In this document: one piece after another, positions 1-7,296 of the stretch
How the letters are laid out: every line of letters begins with the position of its first letter
Position numbering within the stretch: the first letter of the stretch is position 1
Origin: Streptomyces pactum
Lineage (GTDB): Bacteria > Actinomycetota > Actinomycetes > Streptomycetales > Streptomycetaceae
Length of the DNA stretch: 64,000 nucleotides
Assembly: GCF_002005225.1 (NCBI RefSeq)
Contig: NZ_CP019724.1
Location: forward strand, 2,356,001-2,420,000
Direction of reading: 5' to 3'
Program-made: the position numbers and the translations under genes
Notes under the pieces: generated by a model
The model's database searches: none
What the model saw: only the letters and a program-made list of their open reading frames with translations
What the model was told of the DNA's origin: nothing

Positions 1-1590
1 CGGCCCGGCGGGCAGGGGCTGGCGGGCGAGGAGCAGCCCCGCGTCGACCAGGTCGGTGATCGTGTCGACGCGGATCACGCCGGCCTGCCTCAGCAGCGCG
101 GAGACCGTCGCGTGGGGCAGCCGCGTCGCCCGTACCGCGTGCCCCTGTGGCGCCACGCCGCCGTGCCGGGCGCCCTGCACCACTACCAGCGGCTTGACCG
201 CCGCCGTGCGCCGGGCCAGGCGGGTGAACTTGCGCGGGTTGCCGATGGACTCCAGGTACATCAGCGCGACGTCGGTCTCCGGGTCGTCGTACCAGTACTG
301 GAGGACGTCGTTGCCGGAGACGTCGGCCCGGTTGCCGGACGAGACGAAGGTCGACACCCCGGTGACGCCGGTGACCCCGCCGCCGCGCCGGTGCAGCCGG
401 GACAGCAGGGCGATGCCGATGGCGCCGGACTGGGCGAACAGGCCGATCCGGCCGGGGCGCGGCGTCTCGGGGGCGAGGGAGGCGTTGAGCCGCACATCCG
501 GGGAGGTGTTGATGATCCCGAAGGCGTTGGGTCCGATGATCCGCATGCCGTACGTGCGCGCCTGGCGCACGAGGGCGCGCTGGCGTTCACGTCCCTCGGG
601 GCCGCTGTCGGCGTACCCGGCGGAGATCACGACGAGGCCCTGCACGCCGTGCTCACCGCACTCGGTGACGACCCCGGGCACGTGCTCGGCGGGCACGGTG
701 ACGACGGCGAGGTCGACGGGGCCGTCGATGTCGCGCACCGAGCGGCGGGCGGGCACCTGGTCGAGTTCCCTCAGGTCCTCGGGGAAGGCCTTGTTCACGG
801 CGTACAGCCGGCCGGTGTAGCCCGCGTCCCGGATGTTGCCGAGGATGCTGCGGCCGACGCCTCCCGGTGTGCGGCCGGTGCCGATGACCGCCACCGAGCC
901 CGGCTGCAACAGCCGCTGAACGGAACGCGCCTCCGCGCGGTGCTCGCGCGCGTACTGCACGGCGAGCGAGCGGTCGGTGGGTTCGAGGTCGAATTCCAGC
1001 CGGACCACGCCGTCCTCGAAGCTGCGCTTCTGGGTGTACCCGGCGTCCATGAACACTTTGATCATCTTGGTGTTGGCGGGCAGTACCTCGGCGGCGAAGC
1101 GGCGGATGTCGCGCTCGCGGGCGACGGCGGCGATGTGTTCCAGCAGCGCGGAGGCGACGCCGCGTCCCTGGTGGGCGTCCTGGACGAGGAAGGCGACCTC
1201 GGCCTCGTCGGAGACGGGAGGGGCGGGCGCGACGGGCCCTCCGGAAGGAGTGGTGGCGGGCGGCGGATGGGACGAGGCGGGTGTTCCGCCGGCGCCGATC
1301 CGGTCGTAGCGTACGGTGGCGATGAACTCGCCGCCGATGGTGGCCGCGAGTCCCACCCGGTCCACAAAGTCGTGGTGCGTGAAGCGGTGGACGTCCTTGG
1401 CGGACAGGCGAGGGTACGGCGCGAAGAAGCGGTAGTACTTCGACTCGTCGGAGACCTGCTCGTAGAAGCTGACCAGGCGCTCGGCGTCATCAACGGTGAT
1501 GGGGCGGACGCGCGCGGTGCCGCCGTCGCGCAGCACCACGTCGGCCTCCCAGTGGGCGGGGTACTCGTGCCGGTCCGACGAGGTCTGCAT
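1..1590 (-). CDS. Pat-like GNAT / acyl-CoA synthetase (NDP-forming) fusion, C-terminus missing
   Basis: About 530 N-terminal codons are present; the rest lies left of the window. The first 230 or so residues form a GNAT acetyltransferase domain (acetyl-CoA loop near VQDAHQGRGVASALL). It is followed by a CoA-binding Rossmann domain (SVAVIGTGRTPGGVG) and the succinyl-CoA-ligase-like part of NDP-forming acyl-CoA synthetases (IIGPNAFGIIN; GRIGLFAQSGAIG). Proteins of this architecture are protein lysine acetyltransferases of the Pat type, which typically inactivate AMP-forming acyl-CoA synthetases. In the enterobacterial enzyme the GNAT domain is C-terminal; here it is N-terminal, as in actinobacterial versions. 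An insert rich in proline and glycine (around residues 95-125) interrupts the GNAT domain before VAFLVQD. The start is the ATG at 1588-1590. Function is inferred from domains only. Confidence 0.85.
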   Translation of the reverse strand, partial: MQTSSDRHEYPAHWEADVVLRDGGTARVRPITVDDAERLVSFYEQVSDESKYYRFFAPYPRLSAKDVHRFTHHDFVDRVGLAATIGGEFIATVRYDRIGAGGTPASSHPPPATTPSGGPVAPAPPVSDEAEVAFLVQDAHQGRGVASALLEHIAAVARERDIRRFAAEVLPANTKMIKVFMDAGYTQKRSFEDGVVRLEFDLEPTDRSLAVQYAREHRAEARSVQRLLQPGSVAVIGTGRTPGGVGRSILGNIRDAGYTGRLYAVNKAFPEDLRELDQVPARRSVRDIDGPVDLAVVTVPAEHVPGVVTECGEHGVQGLVVISAGYADSGPEGRERQRALVRQARTYGMRIIGPNAFGIINTSPDVRLNASLAPETPRPGRIGLFAQSGAIGIALLSRLHRRGGGVTGVTGVSTFVSSGNRADVSGNDVLQYWYDDPETDVALMYLESIGNPRKFTRLARRTAAVKPLVVVQGARHGGVAPQGHAVRATRLPHATVSALLRQAGVIRVDTITDLVDAGLLLARQPLPAGP

Positions 1591-1727
1591 GGGCCCCAGA
1601 GTACGGCTCGCGTACGACAACGGCGCGAGGCAGTCTGTGGAGGACGGAAGGTCGGGCCGAGGCCGCGGTCCGACGACCACACGGGACGGCGCACGGTGCC
1701 GTACACCCACGCTTCACGATATGGGAA

Positions 1728-1743
1728 ACTGGTCTAGACAAGA
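1728..1743. promoter_or_regulatory. DasR-type site (dre) 1, upstream of ptsH
   Basis: The sequence actggtctagacaaga closely matches the dre consensus ACTGGTCTAGACCACT bound by the GntR-family regulator DasR, which in streptomycetes controls the PTS genes in response to glucosamine-6-phosphate. The central gtctagac is a perfect palindrome. It lies 48 nt before the ptsH start. Confidence 0.8.
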
Positions 1744-1758
1744 CTGGTCTAGACAACA
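1743..1758. promoter_or_regulatory. DasR-type site (dre) 2, upstream of ptsH
   Basis: A second near-identical copy, actggtctagacaaca, begins exactly 15 nt after the first, so the two sites abut in a head-to-tail array. It ends 33 nt before the ptsH ATG, where bound repressor would block transcription. The double site is visible directly; DasR binding is inferred. Confidence 0.8.
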
Positions 1759-1790
1759 TGAAACCTTGAACACCTGAAGGGCAGCATCAC

Positions 1791-2072
1791 ATGGCTGAGC
1801 GCCGCGTCAACGTCGGCTGGGCCGAGGGTCTCCACGCCCGCCCCGCCTCCATCTTCGTCCGAGCCGCCACGGCCACAGGCGTCCCGGTGACGATCGCCAA
1901 GGCCGACGGTTCCCCCGTCAACGCGGCCTCCATGCTGGCCGTCCTCGGCCTCGGCGCCCAGGGCGGCGAGGAGATCGTCCTCGCCGCCGACGCCGAGGGC
2001 GCGGACGCCGCCCTGGACCGGCTCGCGAAGCTGGTCTCCGAGGGGCTCGAGGAACTCCCCGAAACCGTCTGA
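1791..2072 (+). CDS. ptsH: Phosphocarrier protein HPr
   Basis: This 93-residue protein is the normal HPr length. The active-site histidine is His15 in GLHARPAS, which accepts phosphate from enzyme I and passes it to sugar-specific IIA proteins of the phosphotransferase system in the cytoplasm. The residue at the Firmicutes regulatory serine position is present (NAASMLAVLGL, Ser47), although HPr kinase is not known in streptomycetes. The gene is monocistronic: two DasR-type sites lie just upstream and a 14-bp-stem terminator follows 12 nt after the stop. The start ATG at 1791 lacks a strong Shine-Dalgarno; gaagggc 11-17 nt upstream is the best candidate. Confidence 0.97.
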   Translation: MAERRVNVGWAEGLHARPASIFVRAATATGVPVTIAKADGSPVNAASMLAVLGLGAQGGEEIVLAADAEGADAALDRLAKLVSEGLEELPETV

Positions 2073-2083
2073 CAACGGCAGCA

Positions 2084-2119
2084 CGAAAGGCCCGCCCGGA
2101 AAACTGGGCGGGCCTTTCG
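2084..2119. terminator. Bidirectional terminator between ptsH and the GntR gene
   Basis: A perfect 14-bp inverted repeat (cgaaaggcccgccc, 2084-2097, and its complement at 2106-2119) with an 8-nt loop sits between two convergent genes. The A/T-rich ends (gaaagg/cctttc) suit termination in both directions. Confidence 0.85.
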
Positions 2120-2202
2120 CTTTCCACTTTCCAATCGCTCACCTTTTGAAGGCAGCAGAAAGCGACCCCCGCTTTTCCCTCTCTTTGTATACGGTGCCCG
2201 TG

Positions 2203-2898
2203 TTAATACCGCAGGCTCGGAGTGTTTACGGCACGTTGCGAGTTCCTCACACGTTCCGCCCGTCCCCCGCCGGAGGAGAATCGCAGCCTGTGCGCCGACG
2301 TCGACCGCTCGGTGTGCAGCGTCATGAGCGCACGCGCGCGCTCGCCGTCGCCCCGGGCCACCGCGTCGACGATCGCACCGTGCTCCGCCCAGTTCTCCAC
2401 GGGCCCGGCCGGCGGCTCCACGGCGTACATCCAGGCGATCTTGTGGCGCAGTTGGGCCAGCATGGCCGTCAGGGAAGGGCTGCCGACGGACTGGGCGAGG
2501 GTGTCGTGGAACCAGCCGTCCAGTGAGCGCAGGTCCTCGCTGTTGCCCTGCCTGGCGCGTTCCCGTCCGAGCCTGACCAGCCCGCGGAGCACCTTGAGGT
2601 GCGCCTCGGTGCGGCGCCGGGCGGCCCGGGATGCGCCCAGGGGTTCAAGGAGCATGCGCGTCTCCAGGAGGTCGGCGGCCTCCTGCTCGGTGGGTTCCGC
2701 GACGCACGCGCCCGCGTGCCGCCGTGTCACCACGAAGCCCTCGGCCTCCAGCGTGCGCAGGGCCTCACGGACGGGGACGCGGGAGACGCCGTAGCGGCGG
2801 GCCAGGAGTTCCTCGGTCAGCCGGCTGCCTCGCCCGTGGACGCCGGTGACGATGTCGTCCCGGATCGCCGTGCACACCGAATGCGCCGGAATACGCAT
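2203..2898 (-). CDS. GntR-family (FadR-like) transcriptional regulator
   Basis: This 231-residue protein has an N-terminal winged helix-turn-helix (residues about 5-65: LLARRYGVSRVPVREALRTL, then EGFVVTRR) and an all-helical C-terminal FCD-type effector domain. The C-terminal part carries the usual His/Asp metal or ligand residues, for example WFHDTLAQ and EHGAIVDAVARGD. The start at 2898 is chosen because a good Shine-Dalgarno (ggaggt) precedes it and the HTH begins immediately after; the frame stays open far upstream without homology. The ligand is unknown. It converges on ptsH, but nothing shows that it regulates ptsH; the dre sites there point to DasR. Confidence 0.88.
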   Translation of the reverse strand: MRIPAHSVCTAIRDDIVTGVHGRGSRLTEELLARRYGVSRVPVREALRTLEAEGFVVTRRHAGACVAEPTEQEAADLLETRMLLEPLGASRAARRRTEAHLKVLRGLVRLGRERARQGNSEDLRSLDGWFHDTLAQSVGSPSLTAMLAQLRHKIAWMYAVEPPAGPVENWAEHGAIVDAVARGDGERARALMTLHTERSTSAHRLRFSSGGGRAERVRNSQRAVNTPSLRY

Positions 2899-3052
2899 GC
2901 CCGACCTCCGACTTAATCCCCGTGAAACGTCGACCATTGACGTGTGTTCAGTGACTCTAGGGCAATCACGCGGATATTCCGACGGCGAGGCGGATTTCAT
3001 GGACATTTTTTGGGACGACGGCGGTACCGGAGCCGCGGCCGGAAACCGCGAA

Positions 3053-3077
3053 AGCCCCGGCTCGTGAAGCCGGGGCT
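3053..3077. terminator. Terminator after the M23 peptidase gene
   Basis: A perfect 10-bp stem (agccccggct at 3053-3062, complement at 3068-3077) with a 5-nt loop lies 24 nt beyond the stop codon of the minus-strand M23 peptidase gene. Confidence 0.8.
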
Positions 3078-3100
3078 CTCGGGTGCCGCACCGTCCGTCG

Positions 3101-3865
3101 TCAGAGGTTGACGCCGTGGGAGCGGAGATACGCGAGGGGGTCCATGTCCGAGCCGTACTCGGGGCTCGTGCGAGCCTCGAAGTGCAGGTGCGGTCCGGTG
3201 ACGTTGCCGGTGGCGCCGGAGAGGCCGATCTGCTGCCCGGGGACGACCGACTGGCCGACCGAGACGCCGATGGACGACAGGTGGCCGTACTGCGTGTACG
3301 TACCGTCGTGCATCTTGATGACGACCTGGTTGCCGTACGCCCCGCCCCAGCCGGCCTCCACGACGGTGCCGACGCCGACCGCGTGGACGGTGGTACCGCT
3401 GGAGGCGTGGAAGTCGATGCCGGTGTGGCTGCCGGAGGACCACAGGGAGCTGCCCGCCTGATAGGCGGTGGAGACGTAGGACGCGGTGATCGGCGACACG
3501 AAGGTGTTGAGCCGCTTGCGCTCCGCCTCACGTGCGGCGCGCTCCTTGGCCTCGCGCGCCTGCTCGGCCGCCTCGGCCGCCCGCTCGCGCGCGGCCTCCT
3601 GGGCCGCCTCACGGGCGGCGGCGTGCAGTGCCGCCCGCTCCTGGGCGGTGGCCTGGGCGTCGATCTCGTCGGCTATGGAGTCGCCGATGGTGATGACCGG
3701 GGTGAGTCCGCTCTGCTCCGCCTCGGACTCGGCGGCGAGCGCCGGAGCCGCGAGGGTGCCGACGACGCCGGTGGTGGCGAGGGCCGCGACACCCGCCGCG
3801 CGGGCGGTGGTGCGGTGCACCCGGCTGGGACGGCGGTGCTTCCCGGTGGCGCGCGTGAACGCCAT
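3101..3865 (-). CDS. Secreted M23-family (LytM/lysostaphin-like) cell-wall peptidase
   Basis: The 254-residue precursor has a twin-basic N-terminus and a hydrophobic signal sequence ending at about residue 44 (APALA). An alanine/glutamate/arginine-rich coiled coil follows (residues 70-120), then a C-terminal M23 domain. The zinc ligands are visible: His147 and Asp151 in SHTGIDFH and His228 in GPHLHFE; His195 in YGHL supports catalysis. Such enzymes are zinc endopeptidases that cut peptidoglycan cross-links outside the cell. The 5' leader carries a c-di-AMP riboswitch, as is typical of streptomycete cell-wall hydrolases, and a hairpin terminator follows the gene. The start at 3865 is the ATG next to the riboswitch. 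Confidence 0.93.
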   Translation of the reverse strand: MAFTRATGKHRRPSRVHRTTARAAGVAALATTGVVGTLAAPALAAESEAEQSGLTPVITIGDSIADEIDAQATAQERAALHAAAREAAQEAARERAAEAAEQAREAKERAAREAERKRLNTFVSPITASYVSTAYQAGSSLWSSGSHTGIDFHASSGTTVHAVGVGTVVEAGWGGAYGNQVVIKMHDGTYTQYGHLSSIGVSVGQSVVPGQQIGLSGATGNVTGPHLHFEARTSPEYGSDMDPLAYLRSHGVNL

Positions 3866-3871
3866 GTAGAG

Positions 3872-4035
3872 GCTGGTCCTTTCCTTCCCTCTCGCCTACC
3901 GGGTTAGCTGACGGGTTCGGAGGTGGAAGGTCTCCTACGGACCCCCTCGCTGCGCGCGGGCGTCCGATTCACCCCAGGGACTGCATGGGTCCCCGGCTCC
4001 CCTGGCTCGCGCCGTACGGGGACTCGGCGATGACT
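3872..4035 (-). ncRNA. ydaO/yuaA-type cyclic di-AMP riboswitch
   Basis: Read on the minus strand, the leader contains the hallmark blocks of the ydaO class in order: ccggggaccca, ggggtgaatcgga, gtccgtaggaga, and ccgaacccgtcagctaaccc followed by ggtaggcg and gaaggaaagga. The element ends just before the M23 gene start. Ligand-bound RNA of this class usually reduces expression of the downstream gene, coupling wall hydrolase synthesis to c-di-AMP and osmotic state. The boundaries are approximate, because I placed them by motif and not by covariance scoring. Confidence 0.88.
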
Positions 4036-4180
4036 GTCCGGTGCCGCGGATGCGGCGCACTGCCTGACGAACAGCCCGGATGACGCTAAACGCGGCTGTC
4101 TTCAATCCTCAAACGCAACAAGCTTTTTGTAGCGCACGCCACAGGGCAGACGGGCAGCCTCTCCCCCAATTCGGACAAAT

Positions 4181-4216
4181 GGCGGCCCTGGTGACACTCG
4201 GGTCACCAGGGCCGCC
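4181..4216. terminator. Terminator after the M16 peptidase operon
   Basis: A perfect 15-bp stem (4181-4195 with 4202-4216) and a 6-nt loop end 14 nt beyond the stop of the downstream M16 gene on the minus strand. The 145 nt between this hairpin and the riboswitch hold the promoter region of the M23 gene, with a local A/T-rich patch (aacaagctttttgta) but no firm promoter match. Confidence 0.85.
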
Positions 4217-4230
4217 ACGCGCGCGTGCCG

Positions 4231-5619
4231 CTACTCGGCCGCCACCACGGTGACTTCACCGATACCGAGGGCCTCGACGGGCTCCTTGATCTGTGCCGCG
4301 TCGCCGACGAGGACGGTGACCAGCCGGTCCACCGGGAAGGCGTTCACGACCGCCGCCGTGGCCTCCACCGTGCCCGTGGCGGCGAGTTGGCGGTACAGCG
4401 TCGCCTGGTAGTCGTCGGGCAGGTGCTGCTCGACCTGGTCGGCCAGGGTGCTCGCCACGGCCGCCGCCGTCTCGTACTTCAGCGGCGCCACGCCCACCAG
4501 GTTCTGCACGGCCACGTCCCGCTCGGCGTCGGTGAGCCCCTCCGCGGCGAGCTTGCGCAGCACCGTCCACAGGTCGTCCAGGGCGGGACCCGTGTTGGGG
4601 GTGTCCACGGAGCCGCTGATGGCGAGCATGGCGGCGCCCGTGCCGTCGGGCGCGGAACGCAGGACCTGCCCGAACGCCCGTACGCCGTAGGTGTAGCCCT
4701 TCTCCTCGCGCAGGACGCGGTCCAGGCGCGAGGTGAGGGTGCCGCCGAGGCAGTACGTCCCGAGCACCTGCGCGGGCCACACCCGGTCGTGCCGGTCCGC
4801 GCCGGTGCGGCCGATGAGCAACTGGGTCTGGACGGCACCGGGCCGGTCCACGATGACGACCCGGCCGGTGTCGTCGGCGGTGATCGGGGCTACGGGCCGC
4901 GCCTCGGCCGCGGAGCCGGCCCACGCGCCCAGCGTCTCTCCGAGCAGCGCGTCGAGGTCGACGCCGGTGAGGTCGCCGACGACCACGGCGGTGGCCGTGG
5001 CGGGCCGGACGTGCTTCTCGTAGAAGGCCCGCACGGCCGCCGAGTCGATGCTCGCCACCGTCTCCTCGGTGCCCTGCCGCGGGCGCGACATGCGCGTGCC
5101 GGCCGGGAACAGCTCCTTGTACAGCTCCTTGGCCGCCCGGCGGGCGGGGTTGGCCAGCTCGTGCGGAATCTCGTCGAGCCGGTTCCGGACCAGCCGTTCG
5201 ACCTCCCCGTCCGCGAAGGCGGGCGCCCTGAGGGCGTCGGCGACCAGGCCGAGGGCCTTGGCGAGGCGCGAGACGGGCACCTCCAGGCTCAGCCGGACGC
5301 CGGGGTGGTCTGCGTGTGCGTCCAGGGTCGCGCCGCAGCGCTCGAGCTCGGCGGCGAACTCCTCGGCGGAGTGCTTGTCCGTGCCCTCGGAGAAGGCGCG
5401 CGCCATGATCGTGGCGACACCGTCGAGACCGGTGGGCTCGGCGTCCAGGGGCGCGTCGAGGAGCACCTCCACGGCGACGACCTGCTGGCCGGGGCGATGG
5501 CAGCGCAGGACGGTGAGGCCGTTGCCGAGGCTGCCGCGCCCGGGGGCCGGGAACGCCCACGGCTTGGGCTCGCCGGCCTGCGGCTGGGCGTGGAATTCCA
5601 TGGTGGCGAGCTCGGTCAC
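4231..5619 (-). CDS. M16-family peptidase-like protein, non-catalytic type
   Basis: This 462-residue protein has the two-lobed M16 fold: an N-terminal M16 domain (about residues 35-175) and a C-terminal M16_C domain with RPATATAVVVGDLTGVDLD. The inverted zinc motif HxxEH is absent; the corresponding place reads FSEGTDKHSAEEF. It therefore resembles the non-catalytic partner of two-subunit M16 proteases. The gene overlaps the catalytic M16 gene by 4 nt (ATGA), so the pair is probably translationally coupled and forms a heterodimer. Substrate unknown. Confidence 0.9.
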   Translation of the reverse strand: MTELATMEFHAQPQAGEPKPWAFPAPGRGSLGNGLTVLRCHRPGQQVVAVEVLLDAPLDAEPTGLDGVATIMARAFSEGTDKHSAEEFAAELERCGATLDAHADHPGVRLSLEVPVSRLAKALGLVADALRAPAFADGEVERLVRNRLDEIPHELANPARRAAKELYKELFPAGTRMSRPRQGTEETVASIDSAAVRAFYEKHVRPATATAVVVGDLTGVDLDALLGETLGAWAGSAAEARPVAPITADDTGRVVIVDRPGAVQTQLLIGRTGADRHDRVWPAQVLGTYCLGGTLTSRLDRVLREEKGYTYGVRAFGQVLRSAPDGTGAAMLAISGSVDTPNTGPALDDLWTVLRKLAAEGLTDAERDVAVQNLVGVAPLKYETAAAVASTLADQVEQHLPDDYQATLYRQLAATGTVEATAAVVNAFPVDRLVTVLVGDAAQIKEPVEALGIGEVTVVAAE

Positions 5620-6983
5620 TTGGCCGCCTCCTCGTTCTCGTCGGTGGCGTCGTTCGGGTCGGCTTCGGCGTCGTCGGCGGGGGCGGTCGGCTCGTAGACG
5701 AGCACCGCGCGGTTGTCGGGGCGCAGGCGGGCCTTGGCGACCTCCTGGACCTCCTCGGCCGTCACCTCGAGCACCCGCTGTACGGCGGTGAGGGCGAGCT
5801 GCGGGTCACCGAACAGGACGGCGTACCGGCACAGTTCGTCGGCGCGGCCCGCGACCGTGCCCAGGCGGTCCAGCCACTCGCGTTCCAACTGGGCCTGGGC
5901 GCGCTCCATCTCCTCGGCCGTGGGGCCCTCCTCGGCGAACCGGGCGAGCTCCTCGTCGATGGCGGTCTCGATGACCGGCACCTCGACGTCACCGGACGTC
6001 TTCACGTCCAGCCACCCGAGGGAGGGTGCTCCGGCGAGCCGCAGCAGGCCGAATCCGGCGGCGACGGCTGTGCGGTCACGCCGTACCAGCCGGTTGTACA
6101 GGCGGGACGACTCGCCACCGCCCAGGACGGTGAGGGCCAGGTCCGCCGCGTCGCACGCGCGCGTGCCGTCCTCCGGCAGACGGTAGGCCGCCATCAGGGC
6201 GCGGGCCGGGACCTCCTCCTCGACGATCTCGCGCAACTGCCCGCCCATGACGTCGGGCAGTGAGCCGTCCCGGGGGGGCTGCTTGCCGTCGTGCGAGGCG
6301 ATGGAGCCGAAGTACTTCTCGATCCAGGCGAGCGTCTGCTCGGGGTCGATGTCGCCGACGACCGAGAGCACCGCGTTGTTCGGCGCGTAGTAGGTGCGGA
6401 AGAACGCGCGCGCGTCCTCCAGCGTGGCCGCGTCCAGGTCGGCCATGGAGCCGATCGGCGTGTGGTGGTAGGGGTGGCCCTCCGGGTAGGCGAGGGCGGT
6501 CAGCTTCTCGAAGGCCGTGCCGTAGGGCACGTTGTCGTAGCGCTGGCGGCGTTCGTTCTTGACGACGTCCCGCTGGTTCTCCATCGACTCGTCGTCCAGC
6601 GCGGCCAGCAGGGAGCCCATGCGGTCGGCCTCCAGCCAGAGGGCGAGCTCGAGCTGGTGGGCGGGCATGGTCTCGAAGTAGTTGGTGCGCTCGAAGCTGG
6701 TGGTGCCGTTGAGCGAGCCGCCGGCTCCCTGTACCAGCTCGAAATGGCCGTTGCCCTTGACCTGGGCGGAGCCCTGGAACATGAGGTGCTCGAAAAGGTG
6801 AGCCAGGCCGGTGCGCCCCTTGACCTCGTGGCGCGAGCCGACGTCGTACCAGAGGCACACCGCCGCGACCGGGGTCAGGTGGTCCTCGGAGAGCACCACG
6901 CGCAGGCCGTTGGCCAGGCGGTGCTCGGTCGCTGTCAGGCCGCCGGAGTCTGCCTGGGCTGTGGCCGTGTGACCCATGGGCAT
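5616..6983 (-). CDS. M16-family zinc metallopeptidase, catalytic subunit
   Basis: This is a 455-residue pitrilysin-type peptidase. The inverted zinc motif is intact, with His62, Glu65 and His66 in AHLFEHLMF; the downstream glutamate ligand lies in the ENQRDVVKNERRQRYDN segment. The C-terminal M16 domain carries the NAVLSVVGDIDPEQ strand. It probably acts with the overlapping non-catalytic paralogue downstream, like the alpha/beta pairs of processing peptidases and PqqF-type enzymes. The start at 6983 is supported by aaggga 7 nt upstream. No signal peptide is visible, so the protein is probably cytoplasmic. Confidence 0.93.
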   Translation of the reverse strand: MPMGHTATAQADSGGLTATEHRLANGLRVVLSEDHLTPVAAVCLWYDVGSRHEVKGRTGLAHLFEHLMFQGSAQVKGNGHFELVQGAGGSLNGTTSFERTNYFETMPAHQLELALWLEADRMGSLLAALDDESMENQRDVVKNERRQRYDNVPYGTAFEKLTALAYPEGHPYHHTPIGSMADLDAATLEDARAFFRTYYAPNNAVLSVVGDIDPEQTLAWIEKYFGSIASHDGKQPPRDGSLPDVMGGQLREIVEEEVPARALMAAYRLPEDGTRACDAADLALTVLGGGESSRLYNRLVRRDRTAVAAGFGLLRLAGAPSLGWLDVKTSGDVEVPVIETAIDEELARFAEEGPTAEEMERAQAQLEREWLDRLGTVAGRADELCRYAVLFGDPQLALTAVQRVLEVTAEEVQEVAKARLRPDNRAVLVYEPTAPADDAEADPNDATDENEEAAK

Positions 6984-7296
6984 GTACGTCCCTTCGATCG
7001 CGGAATCCTTGGTGGAATCACTTGGTGGATCATTGGGCGGAACTGCGGAATTCCGCCGATCCTGCCACTGTATGCAAGCGTGCGGGACACCGGTGGAGTT
7101 CCCGGACCCCGTACGCCGAGAGCGAGAACGGGGCCGGCGGCCAGACGGGGGGCGAGCGCGCGGGACGAGGGCGTACCCTGCGGGCAGCGCCGGGCCGGGC
7201 AGCCCGTGACGGGTCCTGGTCGGTCGCTGTCAGTGCCGCAGTCCACAATGGACCTCGTCAGATCACCGTTCACGCTTCAGCAAGGAGCCGGCAGCG
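6984..7296. other. Divergent intergenic region, M16 operon / parC
   Basis: This 313-nt region must hold both promoters. Its left end contains a short degenerate tandem array (gaatccttggtg, gaatcacttggtg, gatcattgggcg at about 7001-7033). The parC start is preceded by a good ribosome site (agcaaggagcc). I see no gene and no confident promoter match. Confidence 0.5.
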
